A DNA stretch of 43,741 bases from an uncultured Pseudomonadota bacterium (GCA_937996755.1 CALKUS010000016.1:1-43741); one strand, 5' to 3'; shown: positions 1 through 8,782, counted from the stretch's first letter. The notes: generated from the letters alone by a model not told the origin. A program made the numbers and translations.

Positions 1-2017
1 GCGTCACGGCGCAGTCCGCGACGGGCACCTGCCACGGGCCGACCATCTGGTCGCGCGCGTTCAGTCCGCCGACCGTGCGGTCGCCGATCGTCACGAGGAA
101 CGACTTGCTGCCGACGGTCGGATGGCGCAGCACGCGATCGATCGCTTCGGCGAGATCGTCGATGCGCAACGCGGAATCCTGCGCCGCCGGCGCGGCGCGC
201 GCGACGTCGCGGTGCATGCGCGGCGGCTTGCCGAACAGCACTTCGAGCGGCAGGTCGACCGGGCGGCCGCCGAGCCGCGAATCGGTGACGCGCAGGTGCC
301 GCTCGGGCGTCACGATGCCGACCACGGCATGCGGGCAGCGCTCGCGCGCGCAGAACGACTCGAACAGCGGCAACTGGTCGCGCTCGACGCCGAGCACGTA
401 GCGCTCCTGCGATTCGTTGCACCAGATCTGCAGCGGCGAGAGCTGCGGATCGTCGCACGGGATCTTGCGCAGCTCGATCTCGCCGCCGACGCCGGAGTCG
501 TTCAGCAGCTCGGGCAACGCGTTCGAGAGGCCGCCCGCGCCCACGTCGTGGATGCTCACGATCGGGTTGGCCTGGCCCAGGCGCCAGCAGTGGTCGATCA
601 CCTCCTGGCAGCGGCGCTCCATCTCGGGGTTGTCGCGCTGCACCGACGCGAAATCGAGCTCCGCGGTCGACTCGCCGCCGCCCACGGACGAGGCGGCGCC
701 GCCACCGAGGCCGATCAGCATGGCCGGGCCGCCGAGCACGACGAGCGCGTCGCCCGGCGCGAGCGTGCGTTTCTCGACGTGGTCGCGACGGATGTTCGCG
801 AGGCCGCCGGCCAGCATGACCGGCTTGTCGTAGCCGCGCACGATGCCGTCGCCTTCCGGCTGTTCGAAGCTCCGGAAATACCCGAGCAGCGCGGGTCGTC
901 CGAATTCGTTGTTGAACGCGGCGGCGCCGAGCGGGCCGTCGCGCATGATCTCGAACGCGCTCGCCAGGCGCGGCGGCAGCCTGCGGGGCGCTTCCCACGG
1001 GCGCGGCAGGCCCGGGATGCGCAGGTGCGACACGCTGAAACCGGTGAGGCCCGCCTTCGGTTTCGCGCCGCGGCCGGTCGCGCCTTCGTCGCGGATCTCG
1101 CCGCCCGAGCCCGTGCTCGCGCCGGGGAACGGCGCGATCGCGGTCGGGTGGTTGTGCGTCTCCACCTTGATCGCGTAGTCGATCAGCTCGCGCGTCGCGT
1201 GCCAGCGGTGCGTGACGGGATCGGGGTAGAAGCGCGCGGCGGTCGTGCCTTCGACGACGGCCGCGTTGTCGCTGTACGCGGACAGCGTATGCGCGGGCGC
1301 GCTCGCGTGCGTGTGCTTGATCATCGCGAACAGCGAATGCGGCTGGTCCACGCCGTCGATGCGCCAGGTGGCGTTGAACACCTTGTGGCGACAATGCTCG
1401 GAGTTCGCCTGCGCGAACATCATGAGCTCGACGTCGGTGGGATCGCGACCCAGCACGGAGTAGCTGCGCGCGAGGTATTCGATCTCGTCGGGCGACAGCG
1501 CGAGGCCCAGCTCGCGGTTGGCGCGCGCGATCGCGCCGCCGGCATCGCCGCCGAGCGCAACGTATGCGAGCGGCGCGGGTTCGCCGGCGCGGAACAGCGC
1601 CGCGGCGCCGTCGCGCTCGCGCAGCAGCGTCTGCGTCATCGGGTCGTGCAGCTCCGCCGCGACGGCCGCTTCGTCGTCCAGCGCCTCGACCACGTACTCG
1701 ACGCCGCGCTCGACGCGGTGCACGGGCAGCCCGCAGCCGAGCAGGATCTCGGTGGCCTTGCTCGCCCACGGCGAGATCGTGCCCAGGCGCGGCACGGCGA
1801 GGCGTACGGACGCCGCGGTCGCGGCCGCGTCCGCGGGCGTGCCGCGCAGGATCGCACCGAGCTTCGCGAGGTCGGGGTGCGCGCCCGGCATCGGGTCGAC
1901 GAAGTACACGTGGCGCGCCGCGACCACGCGGGCGCGCGACCCGCGCGCCGCGATGCGGGCGTTGAGCCGCTCCAGCCGGAATGCGGACAGCGCGTCCTGG
2001 CCGTCGAAGACGATCAT
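1..2017 (-). CDS. purL: phosphoribosylformylglycinamidine synthase, 5' part (PurL)
   Basis: This gene encodes the large single-chain FGAM synthase of purine biosynthesis, which turns FGAR, ATP and glutamine into FGAM in the cytosol. I read it on the minus strand from ATG at 2017 (MIVFDGQDAL); about 672 codons are in the window and the rest lies past the left edge, where the family normally reaches about 1,290 residues. Visible family motifs are FAQANSEHCRHKVFNA near residue 200, a glycine-rich stretch APFPGASTGSGGEIRDEG near residue 300, and RDQMVGPWQVPVADCAVT at the truncated end. The glutaminase domain with its catalytic Cys is therefore outside the window. It follows dsbC on the same strand, but a terminator-like hairpin and a CTAG heptad array separate them, so it probably has its own promoter. 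No frameshift is seen in the visible part. Confidence 0.96.
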   Translation of the reverse strand, partial: MIVFDGQDALSAFRLERLNARIAARGSRARVVAARHVYFVDPMPGAHPDLAKLGAILRGTPADAAATAASVRLAVPRLGTISPWASKATEILLGCGLPVHRVERGVEYVVEALDDEAAVAAELHDPMTQTLLRERDGAAALFRAGEPAPLAYVALGGDAGGAIARANRELGLALSPDEIEYLARSYSVLGRDPTDVELMMFAQANSEHCRHKVFNATWRIDGVDQPHSLFAMIKHTHASAPAHTLSAYSDNAAVVEGTTAARFYPDPVTHRWHATRELIDYAIKVETHNHPTAIAPFPGASTGSGGEIRDEGATGRGAKPKAGLTGFSVSHLRIPGLPRPWEAPRRLPPRLASAFEIMRDGPLGAAAFNNEFGRPALLGYFRSFEQPEGDGIVRGYDKPVMLAGGLANIRRDHVEKRTLAPGDALVVLGGPAMLIGLGGGAASSVGGGESTAELDFASVQRDNPEMERRCQEVIDHCWRLGQANPIVSIHDVGAGGLSNALPELLNDSGVGGEIELRKIPCDDPQLSPLQIWCNESQERYVLGVERDQLPLFESFCARERCPHAVVGIVTPERHLRVTDSRLGGRPVDLPLEVLFGKPPRMHRDVARAAPAAQDSALRIDDLAEAIDRVLRHPTVGSKSFLVTIGDRTVGGLNARDQMVGPWQVPVADCAVT

Positions 2018-2070
2018 GGGCTTTGAGGCGGCGCGGGGGGCGAGGGGGCCGAATTGTAGCGGCTGCGCCG

Positions 2071-2182
2071 AGGGGCTAGGGACTAGGGGCTAGGGGCTAG
2101 GGGCTAGGGCGCCTGACCGCGACGTTCGGCGATCGGGAACATCAGGGTGTACACGCCCTAGCCCCTAAGTCCCTAGTCCCTG
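2071..2182. repeat. Inverted pair of CTAG-containing 7-bp repeat arrays
   Basis: The left arm carries CTAG at 2076, 2083, 2090, 2097 and 2104, an exact 7-bp period built from GGGGCTA and GGGACTA units. The right arm (2154-2182) carries the complementary units, with CTAG at 2158 and 2173 and a degenerate CTAA at 2165. The arms could pair as a long imperfect hairpin around a spacer of about 45 bases. CTAG is usually a rare tetranucleotide in gammaproteobacteria, so seven in 110 bases stand out. The array lies between dsbC and purL, in the likely 5' leader of purL. Confidence 0.8.
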
Positions 2183-2212
2183 AAACGCAACGGGCGGCCC
2201 GAAGCCGCCCGT
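2183..2212 (-). terminator. Terminator-like hairpin after dsbC
   Basis: On the minus strand a perfect 9-bp stem, ACGGGCGGC with GCCGCCCGT, closes a TTCGG loop and is followed by TGCGTTTC. It lies 27 bases past the dsbC stop. The T-tract is weak, so it may be only a partial terminator or an mRNA 3'-end stabiliser. Confidence 0.5.
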
Positions 2213-2238
2213 CGCCACTACTTTGCTCGAGGCAAGTA

Positions 2239-2976
2239 TCAGTTGGTCTTGCCCTTCTCGCCCTCGAGCTGGTCGAGGCGCGCAACCATCTGCTCGGGCG
2301 TGAGGTAGCCGCCGATCTGCGTGCCGTCGGAGGCGATCACGGCCGGCGTGCCGGCGACGCCGATCTTGCGGCCGAGCTCGAATTCCTCGGTGATCGGGTT
2401 GTCGCAGGTCTTCGCGTCGATCGCATCGCCGTTCTTGGCGTGCGTCAGCGCCTGGTTGCGGTCCGCGGCGCACCACACGGAGACCGCCTTGTTGAACGAG
2501 TCGGAAGCCAGGCCGGCGCGCGGGAAGAACAGGTACTCCACCGTGATGCCGGCGTTGTTGTAGTCGGCGATCTGCGTGTGCAGGCGGCGGCAGTAGCCGC
2601 AGTCGATGTCGGTGAACACCGTCACCGTGTGCTTCGGCTCCTTGGCCGCGAACACGATGCGCTTGTCCTTGCCCACGCCCGACAGCGCCGACTTGCGGAT
2701 CTCGGCGTAGCGCAGGTCGGTGAGGTTCTTCTTGCCCGGGACGTCCCAGAGCGCGCCCGACAGCAGGTACTTGCCGTCGTGGCTCACGTAGACGACCTGG
2801 CCGCCCAGCGTGACTTCGTAGAAGCCGGGAACCTTCGACTCGGCGATCGCCTCGATGGTCGTGCCCTGCACGAGGTCCTTGATCGACTCCTTGATGCGCG
2901 TCTGGGTCGCGTCGTCGACGGCGTACGCCTGGCTGCCGACCAGCGCCAGGGCCAGGAAGGCGATTCGCTTGAGCAT
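2239..2976 (-). CDS. dsbC: Periplasmic thiol:disulfide isomerase DsbC
   Basis: The 245-residue product is a DsbC-type disulfide isomerase that reshuffles wrong disulfides in periplasmic proteins and is kept reduced by DsbD. A signal peptide of about 19 residues ends at SQAYA. An N-terminal dimerisation domain covers roughly residues 20-80. The thioredoxin fold has the catalytic motif C126-G-Y-C129, the cis-proline in GTPAV at 210-211, and a second Cys pair, C169 and C191, whose 22-residue spacing equals that of the structural disulfide in E. coli DsbC. The gene lies downstream of xerD on the same strand; the xerD-dsbC order is also found in E. coli. A 226-base gap and a 13-bp inverted repeat separate it from xerD, so it may have its own promoter. 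Confidence 0.95.
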   Translation of the reverse strand: MLKRIAFLALALVGSQAYAVDDATQTRIKESIKDLVQGTTIEAIAESKVPGFYEVTLGGQVVYVSHDGKYLLSGALWDVPGKKNLTDLRYAEIRKSALSGVGKDKRIVFAAKEPKHTVTVFTDIDCGYCRRLHTQIADYNNAGITVEYLFFPRAGLASDSFNKAVSVWCAADRNQALTHAKNGDAIDAKTCDNPITEEFELGRKIGVAGTPAVIASDGTQIGGYLTPEQMVARLDQLEGEKGKTN

Positions 2977-3155
2977 GGAAATTCCTCGTTGGTTTCGCCG
3001 CCGGCGGCCGGTGGCGATCGGTAGCTGCGACAGGTCGGGGCCCGGGAAGTTCCGGGCCGGGGACGGGATTTTGCCATGGAGGGAAGGGAAAGAGCGGTGA
3101 AGCGAATGACTGCCCGCATCCCTGCGGCAACCCCGTTCGCCATCCCTGGCTCACC

Positions 3156-3205
3156 TGAACGCCGGCGCGCGACGCCTGAGGGCATCGCGCAAGCGCCGGC
3201 GTTCA
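3156..3205 (-). repeat. 13-bp perfect inverted repeat at the xerD 3' end
   Basis: TGAACGCCGGCGC at 3156-3168 and its exact complement at 3193-3205 flank a 24-base loop. The xerD TGA stop lies inside the right arm. On the minus strand no T-run follows, so it resembles a processing or stabilising hairpin more than an intrinsic terminator. The rest of the 2977-3202 interval shows no ORF; a CAAAAT hexamer (minus strand, 3073-3068) could be a dsbC -10 box, but I see no convincing -35. Confidence 0.5.
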
Positions 3206-4087
3206 ACCCCTCGGGTGATGGAGCGCATGGAGTCTCTTGAGCCCTTCCCTCGCCACCAGCGTGTAGATCTGGGTGGTGGAAAGGCTCGCGTGCCCGAGCA
3301 TCAGCTGCAGCGCGCGCAGGTCGGCGCCATGATTCAGCAGGTGGGTCGCGAAGGAATGGCGCAGCACATGGGGAGAAACATTGCGCGCGATCCCCCCACG
3401 CAGCGCCTGGGCCTTCAGCGTGGTCCAGAACGCCTGGCGCGACATCGGCGCGCCGCGGACGCTCACGAACAACATCGGCGACGCCTTGCCGCGCAGCAGG
3501 ACGGGCCGGCCGTCGGACAGCCAGCGGCCCAGCCAGGCCTGCGCCTCGTCGCCGAGCGGCACGAGGCGTTCCTTGTCGCCCTTGCCGCGCACCCGGACCG
3601 CGCCCTGGCGCAGGTTCACCTGCTCGGTGCGCAGGCCCACGAGCTCGGACACGCGCAGCCCGGTGGCGTAGAGCAGCTCGATCATCGCCTTGTCGCGCAG
3701 CCCGGCCGGCTCGCCTACGTCGGGCGCCGCGAGCAGCGCTTCCACTTCGGCCTCGGAGAGCGCCTTCGGCAGCGAGCGCGGCAGCTTCGGCGAGTCGACC
3801 AGCGCGGTCGGGTCGGCCGCGATCGCGCCGAGCCGCAGGCGCAGCCGGTAGAAGTGGCGCAGCGCCGAGAGCAGCCGCGCGTTGCTGCGCGCGTGGTAGC
3901 CCTGCGCCAGGCGCTCGGCGAGGTAGCGGAACACGTGCTCGCGCGTCGCCGCATCGAGGTGCGTGCCCTGCCCTTCCAGCCACGCCGACCAGACGCGCAG
4001 GTCGGTGCCGTAGCCGGCCAGCGTGTTCTTGGCGAGGCCGAGCTCGCTCCAGGCACGTTCGAGGAAATCCGCGACGACGTCGCTCAT
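3203..4087 (-). CDS. xerD: Tyrosine recombinase XerD
   Basis: A 294-residue site-specific recombinase that, with XerC, resolves chromosome dimers at dif under FtsK control. The N-terminal SAM-like core-binding domain covers about residues 1-90, with ARSNARLLSALRHFYR. The catalytic domain shows all six family residues: R145 (ATGLRVSEL), K169 (GKGDKER), H240 and R243 (HVLRHSFATHLL), H266 (LGHASLSTTQ) and nucleophile Y275. Length matches E. coli XerD (298). I chose XerD over XerC because dsbC follows, as in E. coli, and because the sequence near the active site is XerD-like. The ATG at 4087 lies 4 bases after the stop of the RDD gene, so it is probably expressed with lptF-lptG-RDD. Confidence 0.93.
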   Translation of the reverse strand: MSDVVADFLERAWSELGLAKNTLAGYGTDLRVWSAWLEGQGTHLDAATREHVFRYLAERLAQGYHARSNARLLSALRHFYRLRLRLGAIAADPTALVDSPKLPRSLPKALSEAEVEALLAAPDVGEPAGLRDKAMIELLYATGLRVSELVGLRTEQVNLRQGAVRVRGKGDKERLVPLGDEAQAWLGRWLSDGRPVLLRGKASPMLFVSVRGAPMSRQAFWTTLKAQALRGGIARNVSPHVLRHSFATHLLNHGADLRALQLMLGHASLSTTQIYTLVAREGLKRLHALHHPRG

Positions 4088-4091
4088 CGCG

Positions 4092-4523
4092 TCAGTCGCG
4101 CGGCAGCTTCACGACCACGGTGCCGGCCGCGACGTCGTGCAGCGCGCGGCGCTTCTCGTCGAAGAACATCCAGAGCAGCCCGACGACGAGCGCCGAGCCG
4201 ACCGTGGCGACGACGAAGCGCAACGCGAGCCGCCCCCAGCCGATCGTGCCGTCGCCTTCGTCGCGCACCGCGATGCGCCATGCGCGCATGCCCATGGTCT
4301 GCCCGCCGCGCCGCCACGAACCGCCGTAGTACGCGAACAGCACGATCAGCAACCAGGCCTCGAACCACCAGGTGTGCGGCGGAACGGCGGTACCGCCGCG
4401 CAACGCGACGACGAGACCGCCCGCCGCCATCATGAGCGCGAACACCGGGAACAGGTCGTAGACCGCGGCGACGAGGCGCGCGAACGGCGAGGCGTAGGCC
4501 GGCGTTTCGGTCACGTCGCTCAC
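4092..4523 (-). CDS. RDD family membrane protein
   Basis: A 143-residue inner-membrane protein. The start is GTG at 4523, which overlaps the lptG TGA (GTGA). The RDD signature appears as FARLVAAVYDLFPVF near residue 12, then two hydrophobic segments (about 18-38 and 52-67), the motif GQTMGMRAWRIAV typical of the family near residue 80, and a further hydrophobic segment near residues 105-123 before a basic cytosolic tail with HDVAAGTVVV. The function of these small RDD proteins is not settled; some are linked to ion or solute transport. It is coupled to the LPS export permeases and followed 4 bases later by xerD. A downstream GTG at 4514 is an alternative start. Confidence 0.82.
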   Translation of the reverse strand: MSDVTETPAYASPFARLVAAVYDLFPVFALMMAAGGLVVALRGGTAVPPHTWWFEAWLLIVLFAYYGGSWRRGGQTMGMRAWRIAVRDEGDGTIGWGRLALRFVVATVGSALVVGLLWMFFDEKRRALHDVAAGTVVVKLPRD

Positions 4524-5599
4524 GCGCGGTGAAAATAGGCGGAACCCGCGACCACCAGCAGCGCGGCCGGCGCCACGTTCACCGCGATGTGGTTCAGCAG
4601 GTAGACGGCCGCGAGGTTGTCGATCGCGCGCTGCAGCAGGTACCAGACGGTCGCGACGACCACGCCGAGGAAGATGCGCTTGCCGAGGCCGCCCGAGCGC
4701 AGCGCACCGAACGCGAACGGAATCGCCGCGAACACCAGCGCGAGCACGTTCAGCGGGTAGAACACGCGCCCCCAGTACGCGCTTTCGTACGGACCCGCGT
4801 CGAGGCGGTTGCGGCGCAGGTATTCGATGCCCTGCGCGAGGTCGGCGGCCGACATGTTGCGCGGACGCACGATCGACAGCGTGAGCAGGCGCGGATCGAG
4901 CGTCGACGGCCATGCCATCGACGCGATCGCCTTCGACTCCACGCGGTCGTCCGCGAACGACTGGCGCAGCACGCCGGTGAGCGTCCAGCTGCCCTGCCGG
5001 TGCTCGGCGCGATCGGCATGCGTGATGCGCGACAGCTGCCCGCCGGCCGTGAATTCGTAGAGGCGGACGTCGTGCAGCGTGACGCCCGCGGCGCCCGATT
5101 CGCCGCGCTTCGCGTTGACGAGCGTGTCGCCTTCGCGCGCCCACACACCCGTGCGGCCGCTCGCGATCTGGTCGTTCGACTTCGCGCCCGCCGCGAGCGA
5201 CTGCGCCGCGTGTTCGCCGAACGGCGCGAGCGTCTCGCCCATGAGCATGGTCAGCGCGCACAGCACGGCGACGGCGCCCGTCGCGCTCACACCGATGCGC
5301 CATTTCGACATGCCGCCCGCGCGCATCGCGGTGAGCTCGGCGCTCGCGGCGAGCGAGCCCAGGCCCATGAGCGCGCCGATCACGCTCGCCATTCCGAACA
5401 GGTCGTACGCGCGGCGCGGCACGGTCCAGCCGATGTAGCCGATCGCGGTGAGCAGCGAATAGCCGCCGCGGCCGATCTCGTCGACTTCGCGCGCGAAGCT
5501 CGAGAATGCGTCCACGGCCACGAGCACGAGCCAGACGAGCCCGACCGAGCCGAGCACGCTCGCGGCGATCAGGCGGTCGACGCGCTTCACGAGCGCCAT
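4520..5599 (-). CDS. lptG: LPS export ABC transporter permease LptG
   Basis: This 359-residue inner-membrane permease pairs with LptF and, with the LptB ATPase, extracts LPS from the inner membrane and drives it along the Lpt bridge. The start is ATG at 5599 (MALVKRVDRLIAASVLGSVG), one base after the lptF stop. The typical layout is visible: three N-terminal membrane segments up to about residue 120 (with RAYDLFGMASVIGALMGLG and the coupling-helix region AMRAGGMSKWRIG), a beta-jellyroll periplasmic domain of about residues 130-260, and three C-terminal membrane segments. LptB, LptC and LptA are not encoded in this window. lptF-lptG-RDD-xerD is a tightly packed transcription unit. Confidence 0.93.
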   Translation of the reverse strand: MALVKRVDRLIAASVLGSVGLVWLVLVAVDAFSSFAREVDEIGRGGYSLLTAIGYIGWTVPRRAYDLFGMASVIGALMGLGSLAASAELTAMRAGGMSKWRIGVSATGAVAVLCALTMLMGETLAPFGEHAAQSLAAGAKSNDQIASGRTGVWAREGDTLVNAKRGESGAAGVTLHDVRLYEFTAGGQLSRITHADRAEHRQGSWTLTGVLRQSFADDRVESKAIASMAWPSTLDPRLLTLSIVRPRNMSAADLAQGIEYLRRNRLDAGPYESAYWGRVFYPLNVLALVFAAIPFAFGALRSGGLGKRIFLGVVVATVWYLLQRAIDNLAAVYLLNHIAVNVAPAALLVVAGSAYFHRA

Positions 5600-5600
5600 C

Positions 5601-6677
5601 TCAGCCCCTCCGCCGGCGCGGCGCGTCGGCGCCCGCGAGCAGGGATACGCCGATCGCGAGCACGGCCGCGTGCGCCCACCAGAGGCCGAGGGTCGGCGGC
5701 AGGCTGCCCTGCGCGAGCCACGCGCGGCCGAGCGCGAGCACGTTGGAATAGACCACGTAGGCGAGCACGGCCACGAGCACCTTGCCGTAGCGCGCCTCGC
5801 GCGGCTGCGCGCGCGACAGCGGCACGGCGAGCAACGCCAGGAGGATGCAGGAAACCGGCAGGCCGATGCGCCAGTGCAGCTCGGCGCGATCGGGCGCGTC
5901 GCGGCTGGCCCAGAGCGCCGGCGTATCGGCGCGCTTCTCGAGCGCGCGGTCGGGGTCGCTCGACGGATCCGGCAGCCGCACGTCGTTCGTGGCGAAACGC
6001 ATCGTGCGGAAATCCGGCTTCCCGATCTCGCCCTCGACGCGGAAGCCCTGCTCGAGCCTGAGGTAGCGCTCGGCGTTGTCGCGGTCGGTGTAGAGGCCAC
6101 CCTTTTCCGCCGTCGTGATGTCGACGCGGCCATCGTGCTCCTCGTGCACGAACAGCCGCGCGAACGTGGCGCCGTCCGGCGCCATTTCGGCGACGTACAC
6201 GACGCCGTTGCGGCCGGGCAGCTCGACGAAACGCCCGGGCTCCATGCCGACCACGAGCAGCGAGCGGTTCGCGGAATCGATCATGCGGTCGGACTGCGCG
6301 AGCGCAGCCGGCGCGAGCCACAGCGCGAGCGCCGCGACGAGCGCCGCGACCGGCAGCGCGAGCCACGCCACGGGCGCGACCAGCCCTCGCGCCGTGATGC
6401 CCGAGGCGGAGATCACGGCCATCTCGCTGTCGCGGTAGAGCCTGCCGTACGCGAGCATCACGGCCAGGAACACGCCGAGCGGCAGCAGCAGCGCGATCGC
6501 CTCGAGCGAGCGCAGGCCGATCTGCGAGAGCAGCAGCGCCGCGGGCATCTTGCCGCGCGCGATGCGGTCGAGGGTGATCGTCAGCGTGCCGCCGATCGTG
6601 ACCAGCAGCAGGACGAACGTGACGCCGCCGAACGCCTGCGCCAGCTCGCGCAGCAGGTAGCGCTGGATCAGCCGCAC
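5601..6677 (-). CDS. lptF: LPS export ABC transporter permease LptF
   Basis: This is the partner permease of LptG in the LptB2FG complex. I placed the start at GTG 6677 (VRLIQRYLLRELAQAFGG), because this opening is the classic LptF N-terminus; upstream codons in the open frame do not resemble the family. The product is 358 residues. Membrane segments lie at about 15-35, 50-75 and 95-115, with the conserved stretch YRDSEMAVISASGITARGL near the coupling helix. A periplasmic beta-jellyroll follows (about 130-260), then three C-terminal helices. It is divergent from pepA across 193 bases, the same arrangement as in E. coli. Confidence 0.92.
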   Translation of the reverse strand: MRLIQRYLLRELAQAFGGVTFVLLLVTIGGTLTITLDRIARGKMPAALLLSQIGLRSLEAIALLLPLGVFLAVMLAYGRLYRDSEMAVISASGITARGLVAPVAWLALPVAALVAALALWLAPAALAQSDRMIDSANRSLLVVGMEPGRFVELPGRNGVVYVAEMAPDGATFARLFVHEEHDGRVDITTAEKGGLYTDRDNAERYLRLEQGFRVEGEIGKPDFRTMRFATNDVRLPDPSSDPDRALEKRADTPALWASRDAPDRAELHWRIGLPVSCILLALLAVPLSRAQPREARYGKVLVAVLAYVVYSNVLALGRAWLAQGSLPPTLGLWWAHAAVLAIGVSLLAGADAPRRRRG

Positions 6678-6689
6678 GCGGTGCCGCTC

Positions 6690-6718
6690 TCGATATGAGG
6701 GGTGTAGTGCACTAGAAT
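6690..6718 (+). promoter_or_regulatory. Candidate sigma70 promoter for pepA
   Basis: TCGATA at 6690-6695 (four of six matches to TTGACA) and TAGAAT at 6713-6718 (five of six to TATAAT) are 17 bases apart. Transcription would start near 6725 and give a leader of about 145 bases, which includes a small GCGGG/CCCGC hairpin. This is pattern matching only. Confidence 0.35.
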
Positions 6719-6870
6719 TCGGGGTTCCTTCGCGGCCGCGAGGCGCGTCCGTAAGCGGGCTTTCCCGCACGACGCCCGGGGTAGCGGCCGGTCCTCGCCT
6801 GCTCATCGCGTGCGCTGCCCGGCGGCGAGCCGGCCGCGGCACTGTAACGCACGGCACACAGGCTCCACCA

Positions 6871-8343
6871 ATGACACTCGACTTCACGCTCCTCAACGCG
6901 CCCGCCGACCAGGTCGAAGCCGACATCGTCGTCGTGCCCGTGTTCGAGTCCGGCGCGCTGCCCGCGCCCGCCGCCGCGATCGACGCGGCCAGCGGTGGCG
7001 CCGTGCGCCGCCTGCTCGATGCCGGCGACGCGAGCGGCAAGCCCGGCCAGGTGGCGCGCCTGTTCGCACTGCCCGGCGTGAAGGCGCCGCGCGTGCTGCT
7101 GGTCGGCGTCGGCGAAGCGGACAAGCTCGACGCAGCGCGCTATGCGCGCGCGTGCACCGAGGCCGGCAAGGCGCTGCGCATCGGCCCGTCGAAGCGCGCC
7201 GTGAATTACCTCACCATGCTCGACGTGCCCGGCCGCGACGCGCACTGGCGCGTTCGCCAGGCCGCGCTCGCCGCGCACGCAACGGCGTACCGTTACACGG
7301 CGACGCTGAAGGCGAAGAACGGCAACGGCGGCGTGTCCGCCGTCGCGTTCGCCGGCGCGGGCAACGAAGCCGCGCTGCGCGAGGCCGCCGCGATCGGCGC
7401 GGGCATGGACTTCGCGCGCGAGCTCGGCAACCTGCCGCCGAACATCTGCAATCCCGCGTACGTCGCCGAGCAGGCGCGCGCCATCGCACGCGACACCGGC
7501 AGCGGCATCGAAGTGCTGGAGCGCGAGCAGATGCAGGCGCTCGGCATGGGCTCGCTGCTCGGCGTCGCGCAGGGCAGCGCGAACCCGCCGCGCCTGATCG
7601 TGCTGCGCCACCAGGGCGCGGGCGACCGCCGCCCGTACGTGCTGGTCGGCAAGGGCATCACGTTCGATTCCGGCGGCATCAGCATCAAGCCCGGCGCCGG
7701 CATGGAGGAGATGAAGTTCGACATGATGGGCGGCGCCACGGTGCTCGGCACGTTCCTGTCGGTCGCGCTCATGAAGCTGCCGATCAATGTCGTCGCGATC
7801 GTGCCCGCGGTCGAGAACATGCCGGACGGCAACGCGTACCGCCCGAGCGACATCGTCCGCACGATGTCGGGCCAGACCGTCGAGGTGCTGAACACCGACG
7901 CGGAAGGCCGCCTGATCCTGTGCGACGCGCTCACCTACGCCGAGCGTTTCGAGCCCGCGGCGCTCATCGACGTCGCCACGCTGACGGGCGCGTGCGTGAT
8001 CGCACTGGGCAAGCACGCGCACGGCCTCATGAGCCGCCACGACGACCTCGCCGCCGAGCTCATCGCCGCGGGCGAGCACACCGGCGACCGCGCCTGGCGC
8101 CTGCCGCTGTGGGACGACTACCAGCAGCAGCTCGAGTCGGCGTTCGCCGACGTCGCGAACATCGGCGGCAAGAGCGCCGGCGCGATCACGGCGGGCTGCT
8201 TCCTGGCGCGCTTCACCGAGGGCCAGCGCTGGGCGCACCTCGACATCGCCGGCACGGCGTGGGACGAGGGGCGCAAGGGCATGGCGACCGGCCGCCCGGT
8301 ACCGCTGCTCGTGCAGTGGCTGCTCGGCTGCGCAGCGGCGTGA
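6871..8343 (+). CDS. pepA: Leucyl aminopeptidase PepA
   Basis: A 490-residue M17 metallo-aminopeptidase that removes N-terminal residues from peptides in the cytosol; in E. coli PepA also binds DNA for Xer recombination at cer sites and for carAB control. The catalytic C-terminal half has the two-zinc ligands as expected: K261 and D266 (GKGITFDSGG), D284 (KFDMMGGA), and D343 and E345 in the signature NTDAEGRL (341-348). Catalytic K273 (SIKPG) and R347 are present. The N-terminal macro-like domain covers about residues 1-160. The start MTLDFTLLNA at 6871 fits the family. holC follows after 13 bases and valS after that; pepA-holC-valS is the E. coli order. Confidence 0.96.
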   Translation: MTLDFTLLNAPADQVEADIVVVPVFESGALPAPAAAIDAASGGAVRRLLDAGDASGKPGQVARLFALPGVKAPRVLLVGVGEADKLDAARYARACTEAGKALRIGPSKRAVNYLTMLDVPGRDAHWRVRQAALAAHATAYRYTATLKAKNGNGGVSAVAFAGAGNEAALREAAAIGAGMDFARELGNLPPNICNPAYVAEQARAIARDTGSGIEVLEREQMQALGMGSLLGVAQGSANPPRLIVLRHQGAGDRRPYVLVGKGITFDSGGISIKPGAGMEEMKFDMMGGATVLGTFLSVALMKLPINVVAIVPAVENMPDGNAYRPSDIVRTMSGQTVEVLNTDAEGRLILCDALTYAERFEPAALIDVATLTGACVIALGKHAHGLMSRHDDLAAELIAAGEHTGDRAWRLPLWDDYQQQLESAFADVANIGGKSAGAITAGCFLARFTEGQRWAHLDIAGTAWDEGRKGMATGRPVPLLVQWLLGCAAA

Positions 8344-8356
8344 TCGCGACGCGACC

Positions 8357-8779
8357 GTGCCGAAGGCGGACTTCTACCTGATCGACAAGCCGCGCTTCCG
8401 CGCCGAGCCGTGGCGGCTGGTGTGCGAGCTCGCGAAGATGGCGTTCGAGGCCGGCCTGCCCACGCTCGTGCTCGCGCGCACGCAGGAACAGGCCGAAGCG
8501 CTGGACGAGCAGCTCTGGGAATTCGACCCCGACGCGTACGTGCCGCACCAGCTCGCCGGCGAGGATGACGACGGCGAAGCGCCCGTGCTGATCGTCGCGC
8601 CCGGCGTGGCGACGCCGGACCGCGCGATGGTGATCAACCTGCGCGACGCGTGCGCGGTCGGCACGTTCGATTCGGTGAAGGAAGTCGTCCCCGCCGACGA
8701 ATCGGAGCGCGCCGGCTCGCGTGCGCGCTGGACCGAGTACAGGCAGCGCGGGTTCGCGGTGCGGAAGTTCGACATGTGA
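8357..8779 (+). CDS. holC: DNA polymerase III chi subunit HolC
   Basis: A 140-residue homologue of the chi subunit, which links the clamp loader to single-strand binding protein through its partner psi. The start is GTG at 8357 (read as MPKADFYLIDKPRF), 13 bases after the pepA stop. Family traits are the opening beta strand ADFYLID, the segment PTLVLARTQEQAEALDEQLWEFDPDAYVPH and the core PVLIVAP. The C-terminal portion RARWTEYRQRGFAVRKFDM matches the family end. The psi partner, holD, is also in this window at 12.6-13.1 kb, in a different operon. Confidence 0.9.
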   Translation: MPKADFYLIDKPRFRAEPWRLVCELAKMAFEAGLPTLVLARTQEQAEALDEQLWEFDPDAYVPHQLAGEDDDGEAPVLIVAPGVATPDRAMVINLRDACAVGTFDSVKEVVPADESERAGSRARWTEYRQRGFAVRKFDM

Positions 8780-8782
8780 GCC

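Noticed and set aside
122..2026. A 634-codon plus-strand open frame
   Set aside because: It is the antisense shadow of purL, whose motifs are clear on the minus strand.
2183..2212. A riboswitch upstream of purL
   Set aside because: Only simple hairpins and heptad arrays are visible; I see no conserved purine or PRPP riboswitch core.
3203..4087. XerD-like recombinase as a phage or island integrase
   Set aside because: Length, neighbours (dsbC) and all motifs match the housekeeping XerD; no attachment-site duplication or phage genes are near.
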